A DNA stretch of 34,512 nt from JAKQIM01 sp964633225. Its GTDB lineage: Bacteria > Chloroflexota > Anaerolineae > Anaerolineales > UBA4823. The translations under genes were made by a program, and so were the position numbers. This document shows positions 7,173-15,281 of the stretch, piece after piece. The stretch's first letter is position 1. Each line of letters starts with the position of its first letter. The stretch covers positions 1 to 34,512 of the forward strand of contig CAZWFQ010000039.1 in NCBI GenBank assembly GCA_964633225.1. Reading direction: 5' to 3'. The notes below the pieces were generated by a model. It was not told the DNA's origin and did not search any database. It saw only the letters and a list, made by a program, of their open reading frames with translations.

Positions 7173-8459
7173 TTACGATGCATCCAGGGCGCTGCTGCCA
7201 GCCGTGGCAACTGCCATACGTTGGGGATCCAGGTAGCGCCGGGCGGTGGCAAGGATCTCTTCCCGCGTCACCGCGCCCACCAGGCCGGGGTATTGGCGGT
7301 AATAATCCAATCCCAGGTCATAGCGCTCCAGGTTGAGCAGGGCTGCGGACACGCCCAGGTTCGATTCAAGCGACAAGGGCAGCCGGCCAATGTAGTTGGC
7401 CTGGTTATCGGCCAGCTCTTGCTCGGTCACTGGCTCGCTCACAAAGCGCCGGACCTCGGCCCGCATCAATTCCAGGGCCTGCTCCACCTTGCCGGGCTCT
7501 ACACCCGCTGAGACAAACCACGGCCCCGGCCCCGGCCCGCCCGACAGGCTGCTGGCAGCGTAATAGGCCAGGCCGGCCTGCTCGCGCACCACCTGGCCAA
7601 TACGCCCGTACATACCAAACTGCCCCAAAATGCTGTTGCCCAGCGAGGCCGCCAGGAACTCGGGCGTCTTGCGCTCTGGGCCGGGTACACCCATCACCAG
7701 GTCTGTTTGCATCTTGCCGGGTATCTCCACATGACGGCGCAAAGCCTCTGCCAGCGGTTGGACAGGCGGCAGAGGGGGCAGCTGGGGTTGGGCCGGATTC
7801 TGCCAGTCGCCCAGGGCCTGGGTCACCAAGTCTAGCACTTGCTGCGGCTCCACCGCGCCCACCACGCTCAACACCAGGCCGCGCGGCCCGTAGTGCCGGG
7901 CATGGAAAGCCTGCAAATCGGCCCGGGTAATGGCCTGGATGGTCTCGGGATAGCCATCTTCAGGGCGGCTGTAAGGGTGACCGGGATAAGCCAATTGGTC
8001 AAAAACCATGGCCGACATATCGGCTGTATCTTGGGCACGGATAGCCAGGCTGGTGAGCAACCGGGCACGCAGGCGTTCCACCTGGTCTTCAGGGAAAGCT
8101 GGCTGGCGCAGGGTTTCAGACAGCAAGCTCAAGAGCAGGCCCAGGTCTTCAGCCAGGGCCTGCCCGGCGAAGCCCGCCGAGTGCGTGCCGCCCTGGACGC
8201 CCAGGCTGGCGCCGGCGCCTTCCAGGGCATCGTAAAGCTGTTGGAAGCTGCGCTGCTGGGTGCCGCGCATCAAGGCCTGGGCGGTAAAGTCAGCCAGGCC
8301 CAGCCGGTCATCCGGGTCAAACAAGCTTCCCGCGGGGAAGTAGCCCGATACAATGACCGAGAGGCTGTTGAAATTGGGGCGGGCCAACACCACGATGCCG
8401 TTGGGCAGCGTGATGCGGGTAATATCATCGGATCCAGGGAAAGTATTTAAGCCGGGCAT
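7173..8459 (-). CDS. M16 family peptidase-like protein lacking the zinc motif
   Basis: A 428-residue two-domain insulinase/processing-peptidase fold. Where active members have HxxEH, this one reads GLADFTAQALMRGT, so both His and the Glu are absent and the protein is probably not catalytic. The C-terminal half keeps the typical REQAGLAYYAASS segment. It follows a catalytic M16 gene, which matches known M16 heterodimers in which one subunit supplies zinc and the other the substrate-binding R/Y residues. The start at 8459 (MPGLNTFPG) is chosen because the upstream extension to 8510 would encode a dispersed repeat. No strong ribosome-binding site is visible. Whether it is secreted is unclear, as there is no signal peptide. 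Confidence 0.88.
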   Translation of the reverse strand: MPGLNTFPGSDDITRITLPNGIVVLARPNFNSLSVIVSGYFPAGSLFDPDDRLGLADFTAQALMRGTQQRSFQQLYDALEGAGASLGVQGGTHSAGFAGQALAEDLGLLLSLLSETLRQPAFPEDQVERLRARLLTSLAIRAQDTADMSAMVFDQLAYPGHPYSRPEDGYPETIQAITRADLQAFHARHYGPRGLVLSVVGAVEPQQVLDLVTQALGDWQNPAQPQLPPLPPVQPLAEALRRHVEIPGKMQTDLVMGVPGPERKTPEFLAASLGNSILGQFGMYGRIGQVVREQAGLAYYAASSLSGGPGPGPWFVSAGVEPGKVEQALELMRAEVRRFVSEPVTEQELADNQANYIGRLPLSLESNLGVSAALLNLERYDLGLDYYRQYPGLVGAVTREEILATARRYLDPQRMAVATAGSSALDAS

Positions 8460-8488
8460 GGTATAGGGTTGGTCGAGGAGAAGAGAAA

Positions 8489-8557
8489 ACCACAGAGACA
8501 CAGAGGCCACAGAGTTTTTAAGAATATAAAACTCGGCGCTCTCTGCGGCTCTGCGGT
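8489..8557. repeat. Dispersed palindromic intergenic repeat, copy 1
   Basis: Imperfect inverted repeat: left arm starts ACCACAGAGACACAGAGG and right arm ends CTCTGCGGCTCTGCGGT. About 30 bases per arm pair around an AT-rich centre near 8520-8527. It is related to the copy at 25197-25254. It lies between the two M16 genes. Confidence 0.75.
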
Positions 8558-8564
8558 GAAAAAG

Positions 8565-9860
8565 TCAATCGCCTTCATCAGGGGCCTCGCCGGTTGGAAG
8601 ATATACCCCTAAAGTGCGATTGGAGGGGCGCAGCATGCGCTGTGCGGCGCGCTGTACATCGGCAGGCGTCACAGCCTGCAAGCGCTCCAGGTAGGTGGTA
8701 AACCAATCGTAATCGGCGAACATCTCAGAGAAGCCCAGCCAGAAAGCCTGGTTCGAGATGCTCTCGCTGCCATAGGCAAACAGGGCCTTGGCTTGCTTGA
8801 CGGCCCGCTCCAACTCGGCGGCGAGCGGCGGAGAGTCCTGCAAGCGCGCCACCTCATCATCCAGGGCCTGCAGGCAGGCCTGCGGCGTGGATTGAGGGTG
8901 CACGGTCAGGTGGATCATATACAGGTAGGGGTCAATGGTGGCCCCCAGCCCGCCCGCCACGCTCACTGCCAATTCACCATCCACCAGGCGGCGGTACAGG
9001 CGCGAAGTTTTGTTAGATATGCCCCCGCCAAACATATTCAAACTGCTGGGGCCGGTCAACAAGCTGTCTAACACGGTGCAGGCAAAGAAATCTTCCTGGC
9101 TAGCAGCCGGGGCATGGTAGGCCGCCTGCACATAAACCGTCTCACCGGGGCCTTCCACCGTCACACGCCGTTCCTCGGTTTGCTCTGGCTCAGAAGGAGG
9201 GGCACTGCGCTGGGGGACACGACCGGGCAGCGGCGCATACAAGGCCTGGATGCGCTCTAACATAGCGGTGGTTTCGAAATCTCCTGCCAACGCCAGCACT
9301 GCATTGGCGGGGGTGTAATAATTCTGGTAGTGACGGTATAGGTCTGCCCGGGTCATGCTTTGCAGGTCAGCCAGGCTGCCAATGATTTCATGATGATAGG
9401 GATGAACCTGGAAAGCCGCCTCTTGTACGGCCTCGCCCAGGCGGAAAAGCGGCTCATTTTCATCCCCCTGCCGTTCAGCGATCACAACCGTGCGCTCAGA
9501 CTCTACATCCTGGGGGGCAAACAGGCTGTTCGCCATGCGGTCGGCCTCCAGCTGCAGGGCCAGGTCAATCTTATCGGCCGGGAGCGACTCAAAGAAAGCC
9601 GTCCAATCCAGGTATGTGAAGGCATTCCAAACGCCCCCCTCGCGCGAAAGCAAACGGTCTGAGGCGCCTGCCGGGTACTGAGCCGTTCCCTTGAAGAGCA
9701 TATGCTCCACCCAATGCGAAACGCCCGTAATGCCGGGCGTTTCATTGCGTGAACCCACGCGGTACCAGATCCATTGGCTGATGATGGGGGAAGTGTGGAT
9801 CTCTTTCAGCAAGACAAGCATACCATTGGGCAAATATAGCCTGGTGATGGGAGCATCCAT
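8565..9860 (-). CDS. M16 family zinc metallopeptidase (catalytic subunit)
   Basis: Zinc peptidase of the insulinase/mitochondrial-processing-peptidase family, 431 residues. It carries the inverted zinc motif HWVEHMLFKGT (HxxEH, around residue 49), with the downstream acidic ligand in ERTVVIAERQGDE. It also has the C-terminal NKTSRLYRRLVDGELA stretch. No signal peptide is visible. It is followed by a non-catalytic M16 partner across a palindromic repeat and begins seven bases after a membrane-anchored protein. The three genes may form one functional unit. Substrate unknown. Confidence 0.92.
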   Translation of the reverse strand: MDAPITRLYLPNGMLVLLKEIHTSPIISQWIWYRVGSRNETPGITGVSHWVEHMLFKGTAQYPAGASDRLLSREGGVWNAFTYLDWTAFFESLPADKIDLALQLEADRMANSLFAPQDVESERTVVIAERQGDENEPLFRLGEAVQEAAFQVHPYHHEIIGSLADLQSMTRADLYRHYQNYYTPANAVLALAGDFETTAMLERIQALYAPLPGRVPQRSAPPSEPEQTEERRVTVEGPGETVYVQAAYHAPAASQEDFFACTVLDSLLTGPSSLNMFGGGISNKTSRLYRRLVDGELAVSVAGGLGATIDPYLYMIHLTVHPQSTPQACLQALDDEVARLQDSPPLAAELERAVKQAKALFAYGSESISNQAFWLGFSEMFADYDWFTTYLERLQAVTPADVQRAAQRMLRPSNRTLGVYLPTGEAPDEGD

Positions 9861-9867
9861 ACCGGGG

Positions 9868-10602
9868 CTATTCCGCGAAGAGCAGATCGCAGAACCAATG
9901 GGTCAAAGCCGGCTTGCAAAGGCCAATATCTTCCCAAGAACGGGGCACATCGTTCAGCAGATCGCGGTAAGGCGAAACCACGCCCTGCAAACCGGTAAAA
10001 GGCTGGTGCAGCTCAGTGCTCTGAAGCGGGATATCCACTGGCACCGTCAGGTTGACGGGCACATCCAGGCTGACCGGGACCGTCTGGCTGACCGGTACGA
10101 CCAAATCCAGAGAAATGCCCAAGACCGTGTCTGCCGGCAGCACCAGGTCCAGCGGCACTGCCGCGCCGTTCAAATAAATGGTGGCGCCGTTGATGGGGGT
10201 AGCATCCACCAATACCACCTCGGTATCCTGGTTGAGCGGCAGGTTAAAGACCACTGGGATGGTATCCACCACCTGGATGGTGGTTGCCACTTCGACCGTG
10301 GTGGTGATATTGGCCTCATCCATCAGGACAAAGTTTTCGTACAGGCCGTTGATCAAGCCATCCTGGATCATTTCGCGCAGGGTGAACACGTAACGCACGA
10401 CCACAATCATCACCACGATCAGGATCAAGTTAACAATAAACGAAAGGATGCTGGCCGTCCACAGAAAAGCAGAGCCCACTTTGCCCTGCCAGGTAAAGCG
10501 CTGCAAGCGCGGCGAACGCTTATAATATGCCTTGCCATCAGAAACGATCTTACTTAAGCGCTGGCGGATGCCTGGGCTAGGTTGTTCTTCAGAAGTTGAC
10601 AT
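9868..10602 (-). CDS. Bitopic membrane protein of unknown function
   Basis: Not recognised by family. The 244-residue protein has a basic cytoplasmic N-terminus (1-43) and one transmembrane helix (about 44-69). The long non-cytoplasmic part is rich in alternating Val/Leu/Pro, such as LDVPVNLTVPVDIPLQ, which suggests beta strands. The last 30 residues contain two Cys (LCKPALTHWFC). The ATG at 10602 has a strong GGGAGGTGG upstream. The stop is seven bases before the M16 peptidase, so it could anchor or assist that pair. That role is inference. Confidence 0.75.
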   Translation of the reverse strand: MSTSEEQPSPGIRQRLSKIVSDGKAYYKRSPRLQRFTWQGKVGSAFLWTASILSFIVNLILIVVMIVVVRYVFTLREMIQDGLINGLYENFVLMDEANITTTVEVATTIQVVDTIPVVFNLPLNQDTEVVLVDATPINGATIYLNGAAVPLDLVLPADTVLGISLDLVVPVSQTVPVSLDVPVNLTVPVDIPLQSTELHQPFTGLQGVVSPYRDLLNDVPRSWEDIGLCKPALTHWFCDLLFAE

Positions 10603-10633
10603 AAAACCACCTCCCGGTTTGCTAGGTGCTATG

Positions 10634-10661
10634 AATATAGCATAAATGCCCCTTTTCGCAA
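10634..10661 (-). promoter_or_regulatory. Possible promoter of the bitopic protein-M16 unit
   Basis: Minus-strand TTGCGA (10661-10656), 16-base spacer, TATATT (10639-10634), about 25 bases before the AGGTGG ribosome-binding site. The match is moderate but well placed in the only spacer of this stretch. Confidence 0.4.
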
Positions 10662-10676
10662 AGCAGAAACGGGAGC

Positions 10677-11156
10677 TTAATTTACTTGAGGATCTACTTC
10701 TTTTTGGGGCTTGAGCTTGCTGTAGGGGATAAGCAGCAGCAAGCCAACCGCAATTACCAACTGGCCTGCCATTACCCCAAGCGTTTGCAAGAAGCCAAAC
10801 TGGGGAATGCCGTCCGGGTAGAATTCACTGCCAAAACCAAAAATATCCGCCATGCCCGAAGCAACCGCAATCATATAGCCGGTGGCGATCAGGCGCAGGC
10901 CGATATCTGAAGCGATGGTCTTGGGGCTGCCGTTCCACAAAGACGCCAGGCCAATATAGCCCCCCAGGCAGATAATACCCAATCCCACCAAAAAAACCGC
11001 AATTTGTACAAAACCAAGCACCGGGCTGCGATCCAGGCCTAGCAGGCCTGGCTCAGCACCGAGCAGAAAAACCATGAAACCCACAAAAGTCACCCCCAAA
11101 CCAATCACCCGGCGCCCGTGTCCGGGGTTTTTGGGAGCAGGAAGAGGGTTACTCAT
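10677..11156 (-). CDS. Four-helix membrane protein of unknown function
   Basis: A 159-residue hydrophobic protein with four predicted membrane helices (about 16-36, 48-70, 88-106, 125-146) and short charged ends. No family is recognised. Its ATG overlaps the dipeptidase stop by four bases (ATGA), so it is translationally coupled to the peptidase gene. It may be a small accessory membrane protein, but no function can be assigned. Confidence 0.75.
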   Translation of the reverse strand: MSNPLPAPKNPGHGRRVIGLGVTFVGFMVFLLGAEPGLLGLDRSPVLGFVQIAVFLVGLGIICLGGYIGLASLWNGSPKTIASDIGLRLIATGYMIAVASGMADIFGFGSEFYPDGIPQFGFLQTLGVMAGQLVIAVGLLLLIPYSKLKPQKEVDPQVN

Positions 11157-12124
11157 AACACCTCCGGCAGGGTAGACTGTAAGTGTGCCAGCCAGTTGCC
11201 GCCCAGGATGGCGGCGATATCTGCCTCAGTATACCCCTTTTCAGCCAGCAATGGGGCAAGTTTTTGCAGGTCAGCAATTGTATCCACACCAGTGGGAACA
11301 GATTGTAAGCCGAAACCGCCGTCGAAGTCGCTGCCCAACCCCACCTGGCGGGCACTGCCGGCGCGCTGGCAAATGTAATCGATTTGCGCCACCACCGCCT
11401 CCAGCGTCACAGCCGCCCGCCCGTCAGCCTCTCGCCAGCCCACACGTAAGAAGTGATTAAACGGCACCACGCCGATCACCCCTGCGCGCTCCAAGAGACC
11501 GTCCAGCAGGCGGTCGCTCAAATGGCGGTTGCTCTCTGCGCCCTTCAGTAAGGCGCTCACGTTGGCATGCGAAGCGATAATGGGCCCCGGGTAAGCGTCT
11601 AAAGCCTGCAAGGCTGCTTGCTCATCCATATGGCTCAAATCCAGGCTAAAGCCGAATTGCGCCATCCCTTCCAACAGTTGGTAGCCTTCAGGGGTCAGGG
11701 GGCCNNNNNNNNNNNNNNNNNNNNNNNNNNNNNNNNNNNNNNNNNNNNNNNNNNNNNNNNNNNNNNNNNNNNNNNNNNNNNNNNNNNNNNNNNNNNNNNN
11801 NNNNGCATCATCTGCCAGGCGCCGGTAAGCATCTAACTGCCATTGATAAATGGTATGCGCTTCATCTGCGGTGGCATAGGTGGGGTAATCCCAATCACCT
11901 GTTTTGCGGCGGGCAGGCGAAGCAAACAGGGTGCCAAAGACCACCGCCACCCGCCCGCGCTGGTAATCGGGCCAGCCCAACAGGGTATCGCCGTTCTTCT
12001 CAACCGCCAGGCCGCCGGCCTCAAGCCGGCGCGTCTCGGCCGCGGCGCGGCGGTAATCTCGTCTAAAAACCTGGATATTCCAGGCCAAATCTTCATGTGC
12101 ATCAACGATCAGATAATCTGTCAT
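11153..12124 (-). CDS. M19 (renal dipeptidase family) peptidase, interrupted by an assembly gap
   Basis: Zinc dipeptidase of the membrane-dipeptidase family, probably cytoplasmic because no signal peptide is present. The N-terminal metal motif VDAHEDLAWN, the central LDLSHMDEQAAL, SHANVSAL and the C-terminal LGSDFDGGFG are all present. A 100-N gap (11705-11804) removes the segment before GPLTPEGYQLL, and the family length suggests more than 33 residues are lost. The ATG at 12124 is preferred over 12133 because AAAGGA lies eight bases upstream. Its start overlaps the mutY 3' end, and its stop overlaps the next gene. Confidence 0.9.
   Translation of the reverse strand: MTDYLIVDAHEDLAWNIQVFRRDYRRAAAETRRLEAGGLAVEKNGDTLLGWPDYQRGRVAVVFGTLFASPARRKTGDWDYPTYATADEAHTIYQWQLDAYRRLADDXXXXXXXXXXXXXXXXXXXXXXXXXXXXXXXXXXGPLTPEGYQLLEGMAQFGFSLDLSHMDEQAALQALDAYPGPIIASHANVSALLKGAESNRHLSDRLLDGLLERAGVIGVVPFNHFLRVGWREADGRAAVTLEAVVAQIDYICQRAGSARQVGLGSDFDGGFGLQSVPTGVDTIADLQKLAPLLAEKGYTEADIAAILGGNWLAHLQSTLPEVL
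11705..11804. other. Assembly gap of 100 N inside the M19 dipeptidase gene
   Basis: Exactly 100 N, a placeholder of unknown true length. The reading frame is kept on both sides. Confidence 0.95.
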
Positions 12125-13202
12125 CAGAACCATCCTTTGCTTCTAAGAGCAGTTTTTTGGCAATCTGGCGGTCTACCTTACCCATCGGGTAAGTCTCCAG
12201 ATCAGCCGGAGCCACCCACCGCAAGTCCGCCGCCTGGATGAGGCGCGGCTGGCCCGCTAACAGGCGGCAGCGGAAGGCGTGCAGCGTGATGCGGAAGTGG
12301 GTAAAGGCATGGCGGTACACGCCAAGCTCGGGCCCAACTTCGATCTCCACCCCCAGCTCTTCGTCAATCTCGCGGCGCAGGCAGGCGGGCAGGTCTTCGC
12401 CATCTTGCTGCTTGCCACCGGGGAACTCCCACAGCCCACCCAGCAGCCCATTCTGCGGGCGCTGTGCCAGCAGCAGTTGTCCATCGCGTTCAATGACCGC
12501 CGCAGTGACCGTGTAATGTGGACTGGCGGGCTTTGCTGCCAGCACCGGGCGCTGTTCTTGCACGCCCAAGGCCCGCGCCTGGCACAGATCAACCAGAGGG
12601 CAGGCAGGGCAAAGCGGGGTGCGCGGCGTGCAAATTGATGACCCCAGGTCCATCAAGGCCTGGTTGTGGTCGCCAGCCCGCCCAGGGGGCAAGATCTGGG
12701 CAGCCAGGTCCCACAGACGGCGCAGGCCCTGCGTCGAACGGGCGTCTTGGGCGACATCAAAGAGGCGTGCCAACACACGGCGAATATTGCCATCCAGGGC
12801 CGGCTCGTCTTGCCCAAAAGCGATCGATGCAATCGCCCCAGCCGTATACCGCCCAATGCCGGGCAGTTGGCGCAGGTCAGCCGCGCTGGCAGGCAGTTGA
12901 CCGCCGTGCCGCTCGACCACCATCTGCGCCGCACGCTGCAAGTTGCGTGCCCGGCTGTAATAACCCAGCCCTTCCCAGGCCGCCAGCACATCCTGCAATG
13001 GAGCGGCTGCCAGGGTGGCTATGCTGGGGAAGCGCGCCATCCAACGCGCAAAATAAGGCCCCACTGTTTCGACGCGCGTTTGCTGGAGCATGATCTCCGA
13101 AACCCACACGGCATAGGGGTCAGGGTGCGCAACACGCCAGGGCAAGGCGCGGGCATTGCTGGCATACCATGCCAGCAGGCGAATAGAAATTTCAGCAGTC
13201 AA
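12102..13202 (-). CDS. mutY: A/G-specific adenine glycosylase
   Basis: Removes adenine mispaired with 8-oxoguanine. The 366-residue protein has MLQQTRVETV near the N-terminus and the helix-hairpin-helix LPGIGRYTAGAIASIAFG followed by the catalytic Asp (ALDGNIRRVLAR). The iron-sulfur cluster motif C-x6-C-x2-C-x5-C is seen as CTPRTPLCPACPLVDLC. A C-terminal NUDIX-type domain follows from about residue 230, and its Nudix box (G-x5-E-x7-REIDEELG) is intact, which is unusual for MutY, where this box is normally degenerate. The start is a TTG at 13202 with no clear ribosome-binding site, so the exact N-terminus is uncertain. Confidence 0.94.
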   Translation of the reverse strand: MTAEISIRLLAWYASNARALPWRVAHPDPYAVWVSEIMLQQTRVETVGPYFARWMARFPSIATLAAAPLQDVLAAWEGLGYYSRARNLQRAAQMVVERHGGQLPASAADLRQLPGIGRYTAGAIASIAFGQDEPALDGNIRRVLARLFDVAQDARSTQGLRRLWDLAAQILPPGRAGDHNQALMDLGSSICTPRTPLCPACPLVDLCQARALGVQEQRPVLAAKPASPHYTVTAAVIERDGQLLLAQRPQNGLLGGLWEFPGGKQQDGEDLPACLRREIDEELGVEIEVGPELGVYRHAFTHFRITLHAFRCRLLAGQPRLIQAADLRWVAPADLETYPMGKVDRQIAKKLLLEAKDGSDDRLSDR

Positions 13203-13220
13203 GGCTTAATAGACACAAGC

Positions 13221-13523
13221 TTACATTTGGAAACCGGTGCGCGCCTGGACGATCTTATACTCGTAGTTTTCTACGTAATCCAACAGGCGGTTGACCAGGC
13301 TTTCCCATTCTTTTGAGACCAGCACACCTTCCAGCGCGTCGAAGGTGGGCATTTGCATGGCAGCCATGATCTGGGGTTGGTCACCGTACATGGTGAACCA
13401 GGCATCGCTGGGCTCCATCCCCATCTGCTGCACCTGCGGCATGAATTCGCGCACCACAAACTCGAAGTATTCTTGCTCGCGGCCAGGAATGATATCCCAG
13501 GTCATCAAAAGTTTGACGGTCAC
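13221..13523 (-). CDS. NIPSNAP/EthD-like dimeric alpha-beta barrel protein
   Basis: A 100-residue protein with the ferredoxin-like beta-alpha-beta pattern of small dimeric alpha/beta-barrel proteins: a first strand TVKLLMTWDI, the GREQEYFEFVVREFMPQV helix, and a C-terminal EWESLVNRLLDYVENYEYKIV helix-strand. Its function is unknown. The GTG at 13523 has AGGAGC upstream. It lies 16 bases after the MBL-fold hydrolase and 18 bases before mutY, so it is probably co-transcribed with both. Confidence 0.7.
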   Translation of the reverse strand: MTVKLLMTWDIIPGREQEYFEFVVREFMPQVQQMGMEPSDAWFTMYGDQPQIMAAMQMPTFDALEGVLVSKEWESLVNRLLDYVENYEYKIVQARTGFQM

Positions 13524-13539
13524 GACTGTGCTCCTGCGA

Positions 13540-14184
13540 TCAATGTTGGTAGTCCAACGCTACCACGCGGGTCTCTTCAGGCACATTGCTCTTGGTGACC
13601 TTAAGCGATGGCAGGGTTTCTACCTTGTCCAGGCCCATCTCTTTTAAGAACTTAGACAGTGGAGCAAGCTTGAGAAGGCTGGCTGGTGTGCCGTAATGCA
13701 TAGGAATGACATAGCCTGGCTCGATCAGGCTGATGACCTCAGCCGCCTTAGCTGAGATCAGGCCGTCACCACCGCCCACCGGCACCAGGGCCACGTGCAC
13801 CGTGCCCAATGCTTCGACCTCTGTCTGGCTAGGTACGCGCCGCAGGTCACCCAGGTGGGCCACAGTCACGCCTTCGTAATCAAAAACAAACAATGTATTG
13901 CGCGGCTCATCTGGGGCGCGCTTGCCAGAGCCATTGGTCTGGATGCCGGTGACAAACACACCCCCGATCTCAAATTCACCCGGCCCAGTGATCACGTGTG
14001 AAGTACCCTTCACGCCAGAAACGTAACTGTGCCCGGGGGCGTCGTGGCTCACGGTCACAATGTCGGCCCGCAGCTTAAGCGGTTCATAGCCCGCCACCTG
14101 GCTGTCATAGGGATCGGTCACAACCGTAGCCAGCCCGCGCTCCGTCAGGCGAAAACAAGATAAGCCATACCAGGTAATTTCCAT
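13540..14184 (-). CDS. MBL-fold metal-dependent hydrolase (UlaG/UPF0173-like)
   Basis: A 214-residue metallo-beta-lactamase-fold protein of the L-ascorbate-lactonase-like branch. It begins with the typical MEITWYGLSCFRLTE, then DIVTVSHDAPGHSY, GPGEFEIGGVFVTGI, HLGDLRRVPS and PMHYGTPAS. The central metal motif is altered from HxHxDH to SHDAPGHS, so metal binding may differ from the classical type. AGAGGAAA lies before the ATG. It is the first gene of the minus-strand cluster, behind an extended -10 promoter at 14217. Confidence 0.85.
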   Translation of the reverse strand: MEITWYGLSCFRLTERGLATVVTDPYDSQVAGYEPLKLRADIVTVSHDAPGHSYVSGVKGTSHVITGPGEFEIGGVFVTGIQTNGSGKRAPDEPRNTLFVFDYEGVTVAHLGDLRRVPSQTEVEALGTVHVALVPVGGGDGLISAKAAEVISLIEPGYVIPMHYGTPASLLKLAPLSKFLKEMGLDKVETLPSLKVTKSNVPEETRVVALDYQH

Positions 14185-14216
14185 GCCTTTTCCTCTATCG
14201 TCAAGATACTATCCCG

Positions 14217-14222
14217 ATTATA
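14217..14222 (-). promoter_or_regulatory. Extended -10 promoter of the MBL hydrolase gene
   Basis: A perfect TATAAT on the minus strand preceded by TGA (TGnTATAAT). No good -35 is present. The expected start site near 14210 leaves a leader of about 25 bases including AGAGGAAA. Confidence 0.65.
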
Positions 14223-14363
14223 TCATTGGATAGACCCAGCCGGTTCCCTAGGGGCGACCTGCCACGATCCTGACGGCATCCGATCGCGCCCGCTCATCCG
14301 GCTGGCCCTTATCCTGATCTTCCCTTGGCGGGCCGCTCCTACAAGCACAAACTATTCTCAGCA

Positions 14364-14372
14364 TGGTATGAT
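14364..14372 (+). promoter_or_regulatory. Extended -10 promoter giving a leaderless mRNA
   Basis: TGG followed by TATGAT at 14367-14372, with the ATG only six bases after it at 14379. The start site would coincide with the start codon, and no ribosome-binding site is visible. Confidence 0.55.
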
Positions 14373-14378
14373 TAATCC

Positions 14379-15137
14379 ATGATTCCCTTGCAGCCCAACC
14401 TGACCCCTGGCTCGCGCGTGGAGAGCACCGGCCCCGGCGCCTGGCGGCTGGAGATCCCTGCCGGGCACAAGGGCGTTTACCGCCTGGCACAGGTTGACGA
14501 CTACCGCGCCCTGCCGCGCCGCCGCTTTCCCTGGCAGCCGCCCTTTCAGCTCAGCCTGCGGGGGCGCGTCTCAGGGTCTAACCTGCCTGGCACCTGGGGC
14601 TTTGGGCTTTGGAACGACCCCTTCAGCCTCTCGTTGGGGCTAAGCGGGGCGGCTCAGCGCTTCCCAGCCCTGCCCAACGCGGCCTGGTTCTTCTACGCCT
14701 CGCCGCCCAATTACCTTTCCTTTCGCAACGACTTGCCGGCGCAGGGCTTCTTGGCTGCCACCTTCCGTTCCCCACACCTGCCGCCCCCCCTGCTGGCACT
14801 CGGCGCGCCGGTGCTGGGGCTGGGGGTGCTGCCCCTGGCAGCCCAACTGCTGCGCGGCATCTTGCGCCAATTCATCCGCCAGGATGCAGCCCAGATCGAA
14901 ACCGATGTGACCGCCTGGCACACCTACAGCCTGGATTGGCAGGCCGGCCAGATCGCGCTGAGCGTGGACGGGCAAACCGTGCTGAGCACACCGGTCAGTC
15001 CGCGTGGCCCGCTCAGCCTGGTAATTTGGATCGACAACCAGTACGCGGCCCTGCCCCCACGCGGCACCCTGGCCTACGGCAGCCTGGACAATCCCCAGCC
15101 AGCCTGGATGGAGATTGTGTTAGAAGAGCAGGATTAA
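14379..15137 (+). CDS. Concanavalin-A/GH16-like jelly-roll protein of unknown function
   Basis: A 252-residue protein without signal peptide. The second half has the jelly-roll pattern WHTYSLDWQAGQIALSVDG and PLSLVIWIDNQYA, which resembles LamG or glycoside hydrolase family 16 folds. The GH16 catalytic ExDxxE motif is not seen, so enzymatic activity is not supported. A Leu/Pro-rich segment at about 134-158 could be a membrane-associated loop. It stands divergent from the MBL hydrolase and appears to be translated from a leaderless transcript. Function unknown. Confidence 0.7.
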   Translation: MIPLQPNLTPGSRVESTGPGAWRLEIPAGHKGVYRLAQVDDYRALPRRRFPWQPPFQLSLRGRVSGSNLPGTWGFGLWNDPFSLSLGLSGAAQRFPALPNAAWFFYASPPNYLSFRNDLPAQGFLAATFRSPHLPPPLLALGAPVLGLGVLPLAAQLLRGILRQFIRQDAAQIETDVTAWHTYSLDWQAGQIALSVDGQTVLSTPVSPRGPLSLVIWIDNQYAALPPRGTLAYGSLDNPQPAWMEIVLEEQD

Positions 15138-15170
15138 ACACCGCCCAGGCCCCCAATATCCCGTTTTGCC

Positions 15171-15220
15171 AGATTAGAATCCTACCAATTTAACCAATTT
15201 GCGCCAAATGAGATTAGAAT
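15171..15220 (+). repeat. Direct repeats in the upstream region of the 15282 gene
   Basis: AGATTAGAAT occurs at 15171-15180 and again at 15211-15220, exactly 40 bases apart. Between them the word ACCAATTT is repeated at 15184 and 15193. The stretch is AT-rich compared with its surroundings. Both longer copies contain the -10-like word TAGAAT. It could be a regulator-binding region or tandem promoters. Confidence 0.5.
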
Positions 15221-15281
15221 TACAATGGTGTCATGTGAACTTTTGATTTAATCGCCCAATAAAAATTTAAAGGAGCTAATC

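Noticed and set aside
7839..8450. 203-codon plus-strand ORF over the M16-like gene
   Set aside because: Antisense frame of a real M16 gene, with no recognisable domain.
8460..8510. Upstream part of the M16-like ORF
   Set aside because: It would translate a dispersed palindromic repeat, which relatives are unlikely to share.
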